Source: Globisporangium splendens (lineage: Eukaryota; Oomycota; Peronosporomycetes; Pythiales; Pythiaceae). From it: DNA of 64,000 nt. Shown in pieces: positions 31,401 through 41,920 of this stretch. Position 1 is the first letter of the stretch; each line of letters opens with the position of its first letter. Below the pieces are notes generated by a model that was given only the letters and a program-made list of their open reading frames with translations, was not told where the DNA came from and ran no database searches. The DNA is taken from assembly GCA_006386115.1 (NCBI GenBank), contig VFIW01000081.1, positions 153,426-217,425 of the forward strand, given 5' to 3'. Made by a program: the position numbers and the translations under genes.

Positions 31401-34400
31401 GTTGTAACAAACAACAGCATCAAGCTGGTTTGTACTTTCCCACGGACACTTTCCAGTAAAGGCTTCCAGGATGCACATGCCGAACGAATAGACATCAGAA
31501 GCCAGAGTCGTCTGTTCATTGCAAAGATACTCAGGAGACCTCCACTGCTGTGCGCCTTGCTTCTTTGGGTCGATTTTCACGGAAACACTGCCTGGAATGC
31601 AACTGAGTCCAAAGTCTGCTATTTTGGCAGATCCGTCGACGCTGATGAGGAAATTATCGCACTTCAAATCGTTGTGGACGATATTGAGCTCGTGCAAGTA
31701 CTTCAAACCCAGCGCCACTTCGTATAGCTTCTGCCAAATTTTGTCGCGGTTGGTCACTAAGTAGCTTCGCAGGGTTCCATGTGGCGCGTATTCGCACACG
31801 AAGTAACGTTTTCCAAGATGCCACGCGCCAAACAACTTGATGACGTGGGGATGATTCAGTGGGTACCATATCCGCAGCTCGTGAAGAAACAGTTCTCGAG
31901 TAGAGGTGCCTTTATCTTCTTCATATCCCATATACTTGACCACCACAGGACTTCCTAGCCATTTCCCTCTGACAACCAATCCGAATCCGCCTATTCCAAC
32001 GACATCACCAATCTTGTAGCTGAGCTCATGCATCGGAAGCAGCCAAGGAAATCGGGTAGCTCGTTGGCTCTCTTCGTGATCACTGTCGATAATGATACGC
32101 TCGAAATCTGGGTTCACGTTTGACGGATTCGAGTACTCAATTGTTACCACTTCGCCATCAGGTTCGTCTTCACCGAGCCGATTATCAAAATCCTCTTCTG
32201 TGTTGTTGGTAAACCGCATCTTCGTATTTTCTCCCGTCGCGTGCTCTTTCCAGTTGTGAATCGAGTTGACAGTGGCAGGAGCGAGAAACGTCAACAGCTC
32301 GTCGATCTCTCGATGCAGGACATTAGTCTGCATTTTTTGACTTCTCTCTAGCCTTTTCACTGACTCTGCCGAAAACACCAACCGGCAAAGACGTTCCAGT
32401 AGAACTAACGCTTCACAGTATTTCTGGACGGCAAGATCACCACGTTGGCAGTGCATTTCTTGTAGTCTTTGATATACATCAACAAGACGCTTGAACACTG
32501 CAAACAGAGGCTTTTGAGTTCTTGAACTTTGGTTCTGAACTCTTTTCCCCAAAACCTGCAACATATAATCAATCGTGCCTGGAAGTTGAGGAAACATGTA
32601 GCCTCGGAGATCGGCAGATTCAGACGAAGTCACACCGTCGACAGCTCTCGAATTCTCTGTTGCCTGAGACCTCCGATCTGCAAATTGATTCAAATGTTCG
32701 ACCACATACGCTATCTTCACTCGTCTCGATGGATCAAACAGGCACATACTCTCGATCAACTGCCACTCTGGTAAACTCATCTCCACTGGTCGCGGTGGTA
32801 GCTTCGTCCATCCAACAGATGACGCAGCAACACCACGTGTCTCAACAGTCCAAGACCGGGTTCCCGTGATCGCTTCCAAGATGCACAGACCAAACAAGAA
32901 GATGTCGGACGCAGTCGTGAACTCTTTTTTGCCCTCCGAGCACTCGGGAGGTCGACAGTTCGCGTCATCCGACGCCGCTCCTGACGTGTTAGATATGACA
33001 CCACCTTCAAACGGTGCGATCTTCGCCAACCCGTCCGTGCCGACCCAAATGCGATCACATCGAAGATCTCCCACAACGCACTCTCGCTCATGAAGATATT
33101 TGAGACCCAGACCGACCTCAAACAACTTTTGCCACTTCAGATGAGAATTCTCGTCGATAGCCAAGTACTCGCGTAGGCTCATGCTTCGGACGTTCTCAAG
33201 GATAGCCAGATACGGCTTTCGGAGATGGCATGCGCCGTACAACTTGAGCACATTCGGATGGCTCATCTGAGACCACAGATCAACAAACTCGGTGAAGTCA
33301 TCACGAGAGCCTTGAGACTTGACGACCATGACATCTGTACCCAACCATTTGCCGCGAATTAGTCCATTGACATGGTTGCACTCGGACACTTCCGCGTAAA
33401 CAGTAAGGTCCACGTCGTGAGGAGGTACGAACCATCGAGGGAGATCAGGCACATCATCGTCAGAGAGCATCAGTAGCTTGTCTAAGGAGCGTTGCAAGAG
33501 ATCGAGTAGCTCTTGATTGTATTTTCCACCGTGCACGACGATCTCGTATTGCAGAAGCGATATTGCTTCGACGAGGTGTGCCTTGGTATTCAAATCTGCG
33601 AGCATTTGGTCATCATCATCGTTCAATGCATCGTGAAACCTTTTCCAAGTGATTTCTTGGTTCGTTTGCCACGCTTCACGCCAAGCACTGGAGGATGGAT
33701 CAACTTTCAATTTACGCTCCAGATGATCCAAGCTAGAGTAAAGGTCTTCAATAGCCTTCATAAATTCTCTGCTGGAAGAGACACGAGTTATGATGTTCTT
33801 TCGATCAGGTGACGCTCGTAGCTTGCACAAATGAAACAAACTCGTCACAAAGCTTGCCATCATACTCGATCGTGCATCCCCATCACCACTTTGCACCACA
33901 AGCAAGTAGACTTTTTGCAGTCTGTCCAGCACGCCGATCCACACTTCCTCAAATTCGTGCATCGAACCACCACATTGCTGCAGTTTGTGCAGGGTTGCTG
34001 GTAGTAAAGACGGCTTGCTTATTCTCACTCCATCGAATTTCCAGCATCCGAGATCGTTTATCTGGTTGGCAACGTCGACACGACCCCACAGAGCAGCACA
34101 AGTCAGAAGCGTCTCACCAGTTGCAGATCGGACATTGACGGACGCTTTTGCCTCGATCAGTTCCTTCACAACGTCAAAATGACCTGACTCCGCAGCGATA
34201 ATCACCGCTGTTTCTCCAAGTGCATTGGCGTGGTTCACGGATGCACAGTGCTGAAGCAAAGCTTGAACAACGTTCACACATCCGCGCCGGGACGCAGCGA
34301 TCAATGGAGTATTGTCAGCACGATCCAAAATGTCCATTTGTGCTCCATTTTCAACCAAAATCGACACGATATCAGCGTGTCCATGCTGTGCTGCAATGTG

Positions 34401-35186
34401 CAACGGGGTCTCGTCGTTAAAGTTGAGGTCGTCGATCATACTGCCGCTGGCAAGAAATGTTTGCACTTTCTCCGGATCCCCATTTCGGCACGCATCATGC
34501 ATAGTCGCAGCAGTCTGCAAGCTCTGTGAGAGAGGAGGAGGAGGATTCGCAAAATTGCCTCGAGAAAACTGAAAAGCGTTCTTGTCCACATGATGACCGA
34601 TGCGAAACGCCGTATCAGCAGTGGCTATTGGTGTAGCCTCCAGCAATCTTGTTGCATCATTTTCGTTGGCTTGGTTGTACTCGCCTCGATTCAGATGTTG
34701 CTGGTTGTCTCTTTCATCCTGTACATCTTGGTTGTCGTGTTCGTCCGGATCTAGAGGTCTGTCCACGACTGCACCGTACTTGAGTAGCAAGTTCACAATA
34801 TCCGTGAAACCACCTTGCGCAGCAAGATTCAATGCTGTGTCCCCATCCCGTTTTGCGAGGTTCACATCCGCTCCGTGTTGAACCAACGCTTGAACAATCT
34901 CCACATACCCTCGTTCGGACGCGACACACAATGGACTCGCGCCATCACCACCTGGCATGTTCACGTCTGCCTCGTACCCCAGTAAGACGCGGACAACGTC
35001 GGGCTTCCCGTATCGACACGCAGTGATCAACAGAGTGTCGCCATTAGCTGTCATCGCATTCACAGAATCAGGTGCACCAGCATCTAGCAGCTTCATCACT
35101 TGATCGATGTCCCCACATCGGCATGCATCGTGCAGCGCAGCCACCAGATCGTCGCTGCCGACTGCGTCGCCATCATGGATGCCCAT
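28440..35186 (-). CDS. Giant ankyrin-repeat protein with four kinase-like domains
   Basis: One uninterrupted frame, first ATG 35186, 2248 aa. Order: ankyrin block 1 (about residues 15-145), acidic linker, ankyrin block 2 (about 230-365), helical region, pseudokinase PK1 (about 583-840), kinase PK2 (about 1050-1310), helical linker, PK3 (about 1510-1765), helical linker, PK4 (about 1975-2238). PK2 is the only complete catalytic unit: GIGGFGLVVRG, VVVK, HNDLKCDN (HND instead of HRD) and DFG. PK1 and PK3 lack the catalytic Asp/Asn set and DFG (VGDLRCDR, APFEGG). PK4 has GRGGFGSVYRG and VAVK but HNNLRCND and GFG, so is probably inactive. The domains are TKL-like. The pattern is two [pseudokinase-kinase] modules in tandem, as from internal duplication. 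A role as a receptor-less signalling scaffold is inference. No membrane segment. Confidence 0.85.
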   Translation of the reverse strand: MGIHDGDAVGSDDLVAALHDACRCGDIDQVMKLLDAGAPDSVNAMTANGDTLLITACRYGKPDVVRVLLGYEADVNMPGGDGASPLCVASERGYVEIVQALVQHGADVNLAKRDGDTALNLAAQGGFTDIVNLLLKYGAVVDRPLDPDEHDNQDVQDERDNQQHLNRGEYNQANENDATRLLEATPIATADTAFRIGHHVDKNAFQFSRGNFANPPPPLSQSLQTAATMHDACRNGDPEKVQTFLASGSMIDDLNFNDETPLHIAAQHGHADIVSILVENGAQMDILDRADNTPLIAASRRGCVNVVQALLQHCASVNHANALGETAVIIAAESGHFDVVKELIEAKASVNVRSATGETLLTCAALWGRVDVANQINDLGCWKFDGVRISKPSLLPATLHKLQQCGGSMHEFEEVWIGVLDRLQKVYLLVVQSGDGDARSSMMASFVTSLFHLCKLRASPDRKNIITRVSSSREFMKAIEDLYSSLDHLERKLKVDPSSSAWREAWQTNQEITWKRFHDALNDDDDQMLADLNTKAHLVEAISLLQYEIVVHGGKYNQELLDLLQRSLDKLLMLSDDDVPDLPRWFVPPHDVDLTVYAEVSECNHVNGLIRGKWLGTDVMVVKSQGSRDDFTEFVDLWSQMSHPNVLKLYGACHLRKPYLAILENVRSMSLREYLAIDENSHLKWQKLFEVGLGLKYLHERECVVGDLRCDRIWVGTDGLAKIAPFEGGVISNTSGAASDDANCRPPECSEGKKEFTTASDIFLFGLCILEAITGTRSWTVETRGVAASSVGWTKLPPRPVEMSLPEWQLIESMCLFDPSRRVKIAYVVEHLNQFADRRSQATENSRAVDGVTSSESADLRGYMFPQLPGTIDYMLQVLGKRVQNQSSRTQKPLFAVFKRLVDVYQRLQEMHCQRGDLAVQKYCEALVLLERLCRLVFSAESVKRLERSQKMQTNVLHREIDELLTFLAPATVNSIHNWKEHATGENTKMRFTNNTEEDFDNRLGEDEPDGEVVTIEYSNPSNVNPDFERIIIDSDHEESQRATRFPWLLPMHELSYKIGDVVGIGGFGLVVRGKWLGSPVVVKYMGYEEDKGTSTRELFLHELRIWYPLNHPHVIKLFGAWHLGKRYFVCEYAPHGTLRSYLVTNRDKIWQKLYEVALGLKYLHELNIVHNDLKCDNFLISVDGSAKIADFGLSCIPGSVSVKIDPKKQGAQQWRSPEYLCNEQTTLASDVYSFGMCILEAFTGKCPWESTNQLDAVVCYNVKRGVLPIRPVEMGDNQWSLVTKMCRFDPLERVQIDTVVNDLRVLCEQESLVSSPEMDSVSVRKVLQSQDMDVKYPVNIPEFRPVCKIVALRLKSLERHEQTNQDFQVQYTAVWSRLERLLELIDYKNAIALMSRSRDIISTIKDIHAGIDQLERTLHDDPIPGRWNVWWQPDLAFVLQKFHDALNDDDQMLADLNTKADLVEAISLLQYEIVVHSGKYNQELLDLLQRSLDKLLMLSDEEVPDLPRWFISPYDVDLTTYAEVSECNHTNWVIRGKWLGTDVMVVKSRGSRQDFTTFVDLWFQMSHPNVLKLYGACHIRKPYLTILENVRSTSLREYLSIDEHSHLKWQKLFEVGLGLKYLHERECVVGDLRCDRIWVGTDGLAKIAPFEGGVISNTSGAASDDANCRPPECSEGKKEFTTASDIFLFGLCILEAITGTRSWTVETRGVAASSVGWTKLPPRPVEMSLPEWQLIESMCLFDPSRRVKIAYVVEHLNQFADRRSQATENSRAVDGVTSSESVDLRGYMFPQLSSTIERFLEKLDAKSRLTGDSSESVEVIYKRIFDIYTRLVELHKRPGDPVVTKFCEMLVDIDTFLGVVAVSKTSAVRRARSQRVSLQFNVLHRKIDVLLGMLKVSDLKSVVHDWKSETIKNSVKPVEIGDTGDEGSNNTLDVVRIQHFQGTGLNHKFQRIHSTASDPSSEEVTRFPWFIPFHEVKYQVDDMIGRGGFGSVYRGKWLGTPVAVKIMGYEEDPATVSRELFLHELRMWYPLHHPHVIKLFGAYTGGNRLFICEYAPHGELGDFLRRNENRSIKWNKLLETALGLQYLHDQHVVHNNLRCNDILIGADGKAKIAGFGLSSIPSSVEITIDQKRQGAVRWKSPEYLRGDRPSLASDVYSFGMCILEAVTDDYPWGSFLDAGVRFLVLRHQRLPPRPDVMSDREWDLIEMMCAFDPTERLSMATVVDILTEFAHNESATNASKPSSAFSP

Positions 35187-36224
35187 CGCTTTCCCCTTTT
35201 GCCTTCTTCTTCTTGTCTTGGCCCTCACTTTCTTCTTCTGCACTGAGAGCAGAGGAGATCCAAATGTGCGAGGATGATTTTTACTGTACAATCATTCTGT
35301 TTTTCGAACGGGTTGAACCCAGTTGATGTGGTTTCTACCATTGGTGTGGCGGTCAATGTACCGTCTTTGAAACTGCAACAAGAGGTTCACTTTATGGCTA
35401 CACAGGATGAGGTGGGTACACTGGGTGAAATTCACCCGAGCGGGACAAACGATGGGTTTTACTGGAATATTTGCATACGCTGTAGACCTCGATCCAAAAG
35501 CAATGACAAGCAGGTGCAAGTCACCCACAAAAGATCATCGCGCGATCTCGAATTCAGTGCCAAGTTTGTCCAGTTGAAGGCAGAGGCTCCGAAATATTTC
35601 GTTCGGTTTGCGTCAACGTTGGATGCAGGCAGGCTTGTTTGCCGTATAGCTGCAAACGCGAAGATCGGTACGAAACTCTTTGCTTGACTTCACAAATACA
35701 CAGCCCATCGCAGGTGTGTCCAGCACAAAAGAGCGACCAGACAGCAACCGAGAGCGACGACAACAACAACAAAAACTCACATCACACTGTCATGAACGCT
35801 ACAGACACATGCTCAACGAGCAAGACGACAGCATTCTGCTTTGATTGGCTCATATACACAAGTGCAGAAGTAGTCATTTTCTCTCGTTGTTGGCTCATTT
35901 CCACTCGCAAAACGAGCAACTTCAACTGGTGGATCGCGACCATCATTCCTCCATTCTTCTATCATACCATTGGCTAAAATAGTGTTCTCATATTCCACCA
36001 ATGCCATTGCCTGTTATCGCAATCGATGCAGAATGATTGTGTGTGCACTCGACCTACCGTGAAAGACGCAGTAGATCCTGTAGGGTTTTTTCCTCTGCGG
36101 ATCAGCAAAAGAGTAAAACCTCGTTTCGCCAAAATAAAGCGCTGCGGCAACCATCCCCTACAAGCGGCGCATTCATTAGAAACAGTGAGCCCAACACAAA
36201 GCCCAAGCACACCCACCAAGCACG
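35187..36224. other. Divergent upstream region
   Basis: Shared 5' flank of the four-kinase gene and the PABPN1-like gene. Short frames such as 35274-35687 are not convincing. Contains the dispersed 25-bp sequence listed separately, preceded by GCTCATTTCCACT, which resembles the oomycete initiator (GCTCATTYYNCAWTTT) in its first half. Confidence 0.4.
35916..35940 (+). repeat. Dispersed 25-bp sequence, copy A
   Basis: These 25 bases are an exact reverse complement of 47949-47973; similarity continues a few bases further (TCATTC). Both copies lie in noncoding DNA and encode the same peptide NFNWWIAT in one frame, suggesting a fragment of a dispersed element. Confidence 0.7.
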
Positions 36225-36923
36225 ATGGCTGAAGCAAGCAACGTGGATCTCGAGCAGCTCGAAGCCGAGGCGGCGCAGATGGAAGAGCCAGCGACAGCCT
36301 CTTCTGCCGCTGCGTCGACGGACGCGGACTCTGTGGCCGCCGTGGACGCCGAGATCGAAGACATGAAGCGCCGCGTGAAGGAGATGGAGGAAGAGGCCGC
36401 CAAGCTCAGTGAGATGCAGTCGCAGGTCGAGACCCAGATGGGCAAGAACACTGCGAACTCCCTCAGTGAAATACATGCAGGCGGTGCCGGTGGTCCCGCT
36501 GCTGCCGCCGCAGCTGCTGCTCAGCAGGTGATGGACGACAACTCGATCTACATTGGCCAAGTGGACTACGGGAGCACACCCGAGGAGTTGCAGGCGCTGT
36601 TCCAGTCCTGCGGCACGATCAACCGCGTGACGATTTTGTGCGACAAGTTCACGGGACAGCCGAAGGGGTACGCGTACATTGAGTTTGCGTCCCGAGACGC
36701 CGTCGAGAGCGCGATTTTGTTGAACGACACGATGTTCCGTGGCCGACAGCTCAAGGTGACGCCAAAGCGCCAGAACGTGCGCGGATACAACTTTTCCAGA
36801 GGCGGCCGAGGTGGTGGGCGTGGCGGTCGTGGTGGACGAGGACGCGGTCGCGGTCGTGGTCCAATGCGTGGCGGATTCCGCGGCGGTCGCGGTGGTGGTC
36901 GCGGCTTCCACCCATACTTCTAA
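36225..36923 (+). CDS. PABPN1: Nuclear poly(A)-binding protein, PABPN1/Pab2 family
   Basis: 232 aa, single exon, ATG 36225. Residues 40-70 form the N-terminal coiled coil ([18 protein letters not shown]). A short poly-Ala run ([10 protein letters not shown], about 91-100) follows, then one RRM, about 106-182, with RNP2 SIYIGQVDY and RNP1 KGYAYIEF. The tail is a long RGG/GRG-rich segment (about 190-232), usually arginine-methylated. Coiled coil, single RRM and RGG tail in this order define PABPN1. It binds nascent poly(A) tails in the nucleus, stimulates poly(A) polymerase and controls tail length. Length is a little under the human protein (306 aa) owing to a shorter N-terminus. Confidence 0.9.
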   Translation: MAEASNVDLEQLEAEAAQMEEPATASSAAASTDADSVAAVDAEIEDMKRRVKEMEEEAAKLSEMQSQVETQMGKNTANSLSEIHAGGAGGPAAAAAAAAQQVMDDNSIYIGQVDYGSTPEELQALFQSCGTINRVTILCDKFTGQPKGYAYIEFASRDAVESAILLNDTMFRGRQLKVTPKRQNVRGYNFSRGGRGGGRGGRGGRGRGRGRGPMRGGFRGGRGGGRGFHPYF

Positions 36924-37392
36924 CCAGCTAGTCCACCTGATCGACTGCACTCAGACGCACCATCAGGTAAGTATTTTCCAAGATCCATACAAAGAAGAAA
37001 AGAAAATGGCCAGCAGAAGCCAAGACGCCAGTAGAAAATGTGTGATGATCTAGCGTGAAAAAACGATATGGCGAGAAGAAAAAAGATCGCGGAGATGAAG
37101 AAAAAAGAGAGAAGAGGGATTAAAAAAGAAAAAAAAACAAACACACTGCGTGAAAAGAAAGAGAGCTCCCCCATTAAGCATATGTGCCGCAATGAGAGAT
37201 GAAAAAGGCAAACGTGTACATAGAGAGAGATGCCATAATGAACAGCAGCCAGCGTCATTAAAATGGCGAGTGTGCGGCTCTAATCTAGTATTTATTGTAG
37301 GAACTATCGGCTGTCAGAAAACGCACAAGTCCAGTCCATTAAGCCACAATGTAAGAAATGCTTTTGCAAGTTTATACAGAGTCTGTCCTTGT
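36924..37392. other. Intergenic with purine-rich tract
   Basis: Between convergent PABPN1-like and DMAP1 genes. Bases about 36985-37145 are strongly purine-biased (runs of A and GA on the plus strand). No gene seen. Confidence 0.5.
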
Positions 37393-39232
37393 TCACAGCA
37401 TCTTTTTGTTCCGCTTGGACGGGATCCCCGGGTTGGTACCGGCGCCACGGCGCTTGGTGGACGTCCGGAATGCTTTCTCCGAGTGCTTGAGTGCTTTTCC
37501 CTGGCTGATTGGCGCGGGTGAACTGCTCGTGCCGCCCGCTGCTGATGCGACCGTCGCTGGCGCATTATCTCCACGGTGTTCTACAAAGGGACAAGGCAAG
37601 AATGATGAGTATGTGAACCATGGGCATACAATGAACCAATTCCATCCAAGTCAAGCCTACCTGCTCGGCGAATCGGAGTGCTCACGGGCTTGAACTCGCT
37701 TCCGGTCAAGCTCTTGAAGCGGTCTTTCAGCACCTGCGCTTCGGCTTGCTTGGCTGTGAGATGCTTGCGCAGACTCATCAGTCCGACGATATCCTTTCGG
37801 AGCGCATCGTACATCTCGCACGTCGCTTTCGTGGGCATCGGACGCGTCGGCACGCCGAGTTCATCAAGCATCAGTTCCATTTTCTTGATCAGTTTGGCGC
37901 TCAGTGTGTGTTTCTGCTGAGGAAGCGACAGCAAGGAGCTACGAAGCAGCACGCCGCGTGGCAGCTCGCGATGGATCTCGTACGGAACATCAGCGAGCTC
38001 CTTCTTTTTCTTCGAGTCCACTTTGACCGCCGCTTTCTTGAGCTGCTGCTCGACGGTTTTCAGTTCGTCGTTAAGACGCCGAATTTCGTGCTCTTCTTCG
38101 ATCGAGCGAGTAAAAGCCAGCTCCAGTTGCCGCTTGCGCTGCTTCTCGTAGTTGATGTTGAATTTGTAATACTTGTCAGGCGTGCTGTTGGTGGCGGTGG
38201 TCGATGGAGACGGCTGTGCTGGTGTCGATGTAGCTGATGGTTTAGCAGGATCTGCCGAAGCTGAAGCAGACGCACTTGCCGTTGCTGCTGCATCGTTGCC
38301 ACCACCTGCTTCCTGCTTAATCGCCGCTTCGTTCGTGCTGCTTTCTTTTTCTGCTTCTTGCTGCTTTGCAGTGGCGACGCGATCGCGGTACTCGCCTAAT
38401 AACCGCGTCACTTCGTAGTATCGGTACTTGATCTCTTCCACCGACCGGAACGCTCCTTTCGCGATCGGATTCGTATTGTATTTATCGGCAATGATGATCC
38501 ACCTGCACACACCAACAGACAATTAACAAATTAGCATTTTACCAACGTGATCGATCCACCATCAAACTTGTATATTTCCATACCGCAGGTCGTATCGAGC
38601 GCATAGCCCCATGAGCACATCAGTCTCGTCCTTGGTCCACTTCATCTGTGGGTCCTGGTGCGACGCGAGCGCGTGCTCGTACTCCTCTGCCGTGTACTTC
38701 GTGACGTCGCATTTCACATTGAACCGCGCAAACACGTAGTCTGGCGGCTCAACATGCGCCTTCACCCAGTGCTGTAGCGTGAGTGCCGTCGCACCGTCAT
38801 TCTCCCCCGCGAGTTCCACACGCGCTGGATTACGAAATGGCTTGCGAAGCCTACAATACAGAACAAATGAGAAGGTCAAAATGATGCTTTAAACACATCA
38901 ACACGCGCACAAGGGCTGCATGAATAAACACACCATTTCACGGCCGGAACTCCCTTGCGCTGCTTCCACTTTTGTTGCAGACTGAGCCTACTCAGCCCAG
39001 GGTACAGCGAATGGTTGACGCGGTGCGTGGACTCGAGCAGCTCGAGCACTTCGCGCTGCATGCCCGAAAGCTTCTTCTGCTTGCTGTTCTTGGCGACAGA
39101 CGACGCGCCGCCACCATGGGACGTACCCGAGGGCTTCAGCTTCTCGAGCTCGCTGGTGCCAGCGGCGGCGGATGCTGCTGCGGAAGCACCCGCCGGCGCC
39201 GTGATGCCGAGGATCTGCGCCACATCGCTCAT
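37393..39232 (-). CDS. DMAP1: DNA methyltransferase 1-associated protein (DMAP1/SWC4)
   Basis: Four exons: 39232-38934, 38850-38584, 38502-37661 and 37580-37393; 531 aa, all GT-AG, phases preserved. Exons 1-2 carry the conserved N-terminal region (KWLRKPFRNPAR, split between them) and exons 2-3 the SANT/Myb-like domain (MKWTKDETDVLMGLCARYDL, then RWIIIADKY). Exon 3 has the Lys-rich helix KQRKRQLELAFTRS and the DMAP1 C-terminal domain (ELGVPTRPMPTKATCEMYDALR). Exon 4 is a disordered basic tail. The family is a subunit of NuA4 acetyltransferase and SWR1/SRCAP chromatin remodelling complexes in the nucleus. An Ala/Ser/Pro-rich insert near residues 235-295 makes it longer than human DMAP1 (467 aa). 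Confidence 0.9.
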
Positions 39233-39967
39233 ATTGGTGCGCGTTGTTTGGAGCAGGTGTTTGAATCGGAAAGGGGATAATTGGCGCCGAGATTAGGACG
39301 AGACATCAAGTTAGGTGGGACACACTATTTATGACGTTCATCAGCATTTTCAAATGGAGCAGCATCCAAATGCGAGCATGGCGGATGTGAACGCCTTCTT
39401 TTGCAGATGAAAAGGAAATTCGTGCATGCATCTACGCTTATATACACAATGCGCATACGCGCTCGTAATGACACCAGCAGGTCGATCTGAGGGACCCAGA
39501 GCTGCCAATATCATGCGAGTGGAGTGGTCAACGCAGACTTTGTGTGTGACATTGATTCGGCATGTTCGTTGCTCAGCCGAGAAGCAATGTCCACCAGCGC
39601 CGACACCTGAGCAGCAGGAAGCCTATCACTGTCCACCGTGAAACAATCATCCACAGCATGCAACGCAGAAGCAACAAATACGAAGGCGTTGTGTGTGTTT
39701 CCTCTATTTGTCGTTTTCCACAGAAACCTTTGTTCTTCTCTTTTTCGCTCCGTTGCCAATTTGTGTAAATTAAGTTGTTTGTTTTGTGTTTCCTCCTCTT
39801 CCCTCACCTTCCGACATCCAGCGAGCTGTCTATTCGCACGCCATTGCTGCTGCAAGATCGCAGCAATCACAAGACGCAAAGCTCACACGAAATCGTCCGG
39901 CGAAAGAACGAAAAGCAGGTATCCAAAAAAGAAAGAGGCTCGGCATCTACGGTCACGCGCCACCTAC
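39233..39967. other. Intergenic, no gene seen
   Basis: Between two minus-strand genes (DMAP1 promoter and mtHSP70 3' flank). A minus frame at 39511-39879 has no protein-like features. Confidence 0.4.
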
Positions 39968-41920
39968 TTAGTCCTTCTTGTCCTTGAACTCCGCGTCGTG
40001 CACGTTGTCGTCCTTTGGCTCCTCACCCGCAGCGCTCTGCTGGTTCTTGTACACGGCCTCACCGATCTTCAACGAGAGCTTCTGCACTTCCTCAAGGGCA
40101 GCCTTGATCTCCTCGACATTCTCGCCTTCCGCCTTTGTTCGCAAGTTTTCGAGACCCGACTTCACCTGCTCGACGGTCTCCTTGTCCAACTTGTCTTCGT
40201 GCTCCTTCAAAGTCTTCTCGGTCGTGTACGAGACCGAGTCGGCCTCGTTCTTCGCTTCGATCAGTTCCTTGCGCTTCTGGTCGGCTTCCGCGTTCATCTC
40301 GGCTTCGGCGACCATGCGCTCAATGTCGGCGTCCGAAAGACCGCCGCTAGACTGGATCACAATGTTCTGCTCCTTGCCCGTGGCCTTGTCACGCGCAGCG
40401 ACGTTCACGATACCGTTCGCGTCAATGTCGAAGCTCACTTCGATCTGTGGCACACCACGTGGCGCTGGAGGGATACCGACAAGGTCAAAGTTGCCGAGCA
40501 ACTTGTTGTCCGCAGCCATCTCACGTTCACCCTGGAGTACCTTGATGCCGACCTGGGTCTGCGAGTCCGCAGCCGTCGAGAACACCTGCGACTTCTTCGT
40601 TGGGATCGTCGTGTTACGTGGGATCAGCTTCGTGAACACACCACCGAGGGTCTCAATACCGAGCGACAATGGCGTCACATCCAACAGCAAGATGTCCTTG
40701 ACGTCACCACGCAACACACCACCCTGGATGGCGGCACCCATGGCGACCACTTCATCTGGGTTCACACCCTTCGATGGCTTCTTGCCGAAGAACTCTTCCA
40801 CCGACGTCTGCACCTTTGGCATACGCGACATACCACCGACAAGGATCACTTCGTTGATGTCCTTCTTGTCGAGACCGGCGTCCTTGACACACTTCTTGCA
40901 AGGCGTCATGGTGCGCTCGATCAAGTGGCCGACAAGCTTCTCGAACTGCGCACGCGTGATCTTCATGTTCAAGTGCTTTGGACCAGTGGCATCAGCCGTG
41001 ATGAACGGCAACGAAATGTCAGTCTGCGCAAGACCATCCAACTCACGCTTGGCCTTCTCAGCGGCTTCACGGAGACGCTGCATGGCTAAGTTGTCGCTCG
41101 AGAGGTCAATCGACGTCTCCTTCTTGAACTCGCCAACGAGGTAACGGAGAAGCTCCTCATCAAAGTCTTCACCGCCCAAGAGGGTGTCACCGTTCGTCGA
41201 CTTGACCTCGAACACACCGCCCGAGATTTCCAAGATCGACACATCGAAGGTACCACCACCGAGATCGAACACGGCGATGACCTTGCCATCAGCCTTGTCC
41301 AAACCGTACGCAAGCGCAGCGGCAGTTGGCTCGTTGATGATACGGAGCACGTCAAGACCCGCGATCTTACCGGCGTCCTTGGTCGCCTGACGCTGCGAGT
41401 CGTTGAAGTACGCTGGCACGGTCACGACAGCCTGGGTGACCGACTTGCCCAAGAAACCATCGGCGGTTTCCTTCATCTTAGTCAGCACCATGGATCCGAT
41501 CTGCGAAGGCGAGTACTTCTTGCCCTTGGCTTCCACCCACGCGTCCTTGCCGTTTGGACCCGACACGATCTTGTACGACACGACCTTCGACACTTCCTGG
41601 GTCTCCTTGTCCTGGAACTTGCGGCCGATGAGACGCTTGACAGCGTAGAACGTGTTCTCTGGGTTGGTCACAGCCTGGCGCTTGGCTGGCATGCCGACGA
41701 GACGCTCGTCGTTGTCGAGGATCGCGACGACCGACGGCGTCGTACGCGCACCCTCCGAGTTCTCAATCACACGCGGGGTCTTGCCTTCCATCACGGCCAC
41801 ACACGAGTTGGTCGTGCCCAAATCGATACCGATGACCTCGGAACCGGCCGCAGCCGAGAACATGCGCTTGCTCGCCATGGCGGCCGAGCCCGTGCGGACA
41901 GCAGACGCGGTGCGCAACAT
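39968..41920 (-). CDS. HSPA9: Mitochondrial HSP70 (DnaK type, mortalin/SSC1)
   Basis: 650 aa, one exon, ATG 41920. The first about 27 residues are a Ser/Ala/Arg-rich presequence without acidic residues ([20 protein letters not shown]), a matrix-targeting signal. Then [46 protein letters not shown] and [11 protein letters not shown] of the ATPase domain, followed by the substrate-binding domain ([13 protein letters not shown]) and helical lid. Bacterial-type features show mitochondrial rather than cytosolic or ER origin. The protein drives presequence import with the TIM23 motor and folds matrix proteins with GrpE and J-proteins. The C-terminus is KDKKD, not an ER signal. Confidence 0.97.
   Translation of the reverse strand: MLRTASAVRTGSAAMASKRMFSAAAGSEVIGIDLGTTNSCVAVMEGKTPRVIENSEGARTTPSVVAILDNDERLVGMPAKRQAVTNPENTFYAVKRLIGRKFQDKETQEVSKVVSYKIVSGPNGKDAWVEAKGKKYSPSQIGSMVLTKMKETADGFLGKSVTQAVVTVPAYFNDSQRQATKDAGKIAGLDVLRIINEPTAAALAYGLDKADGKVIAVFDLGGGTFDVSILEISGGVFEVKSTNGDTLLGGEDFDEELLRYLVGEFKKETSIDLSSDNLAMQRLREAAEKAKRELDGLAQTDISLPFITADATGPKHLNMKITRAQFEKLVGHLIERTMTPCKKCVKDAGLDKKDINEVILVGGMSRMPKVQTSVEEFFGKKPSKGVNPDEVVAMGAAIQGGVLRGDVKDILLLDVTPLSLGIETLGGVFTKLIPRNTTIPTKKSQVFSTAADSQTQVGIKVLQGEREMAADNKLLGNFDLVGIPPAPRGVPQIEVSFDIDANGIVNVAARDKATGKEQNIVIQSSGGLSDADIERMVAEAEMNAEADQKRKELIEAKNEADSVSYTTEKTLKEHEDKLDKETVEQVKSGLENLRTKAEGENVEEIKAALEEVQKLSLKIGEAVYKNQQSAAGEEPKDDNVHDAEFKDKKD

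Noticed and set aside
39638..41089. 483- and 388-codon plus-strand frames opposite mitochondrial HSP70
   Set aside because: Two different long frames are open opposite the same highly expressed gene, which is a codon-bias effect.
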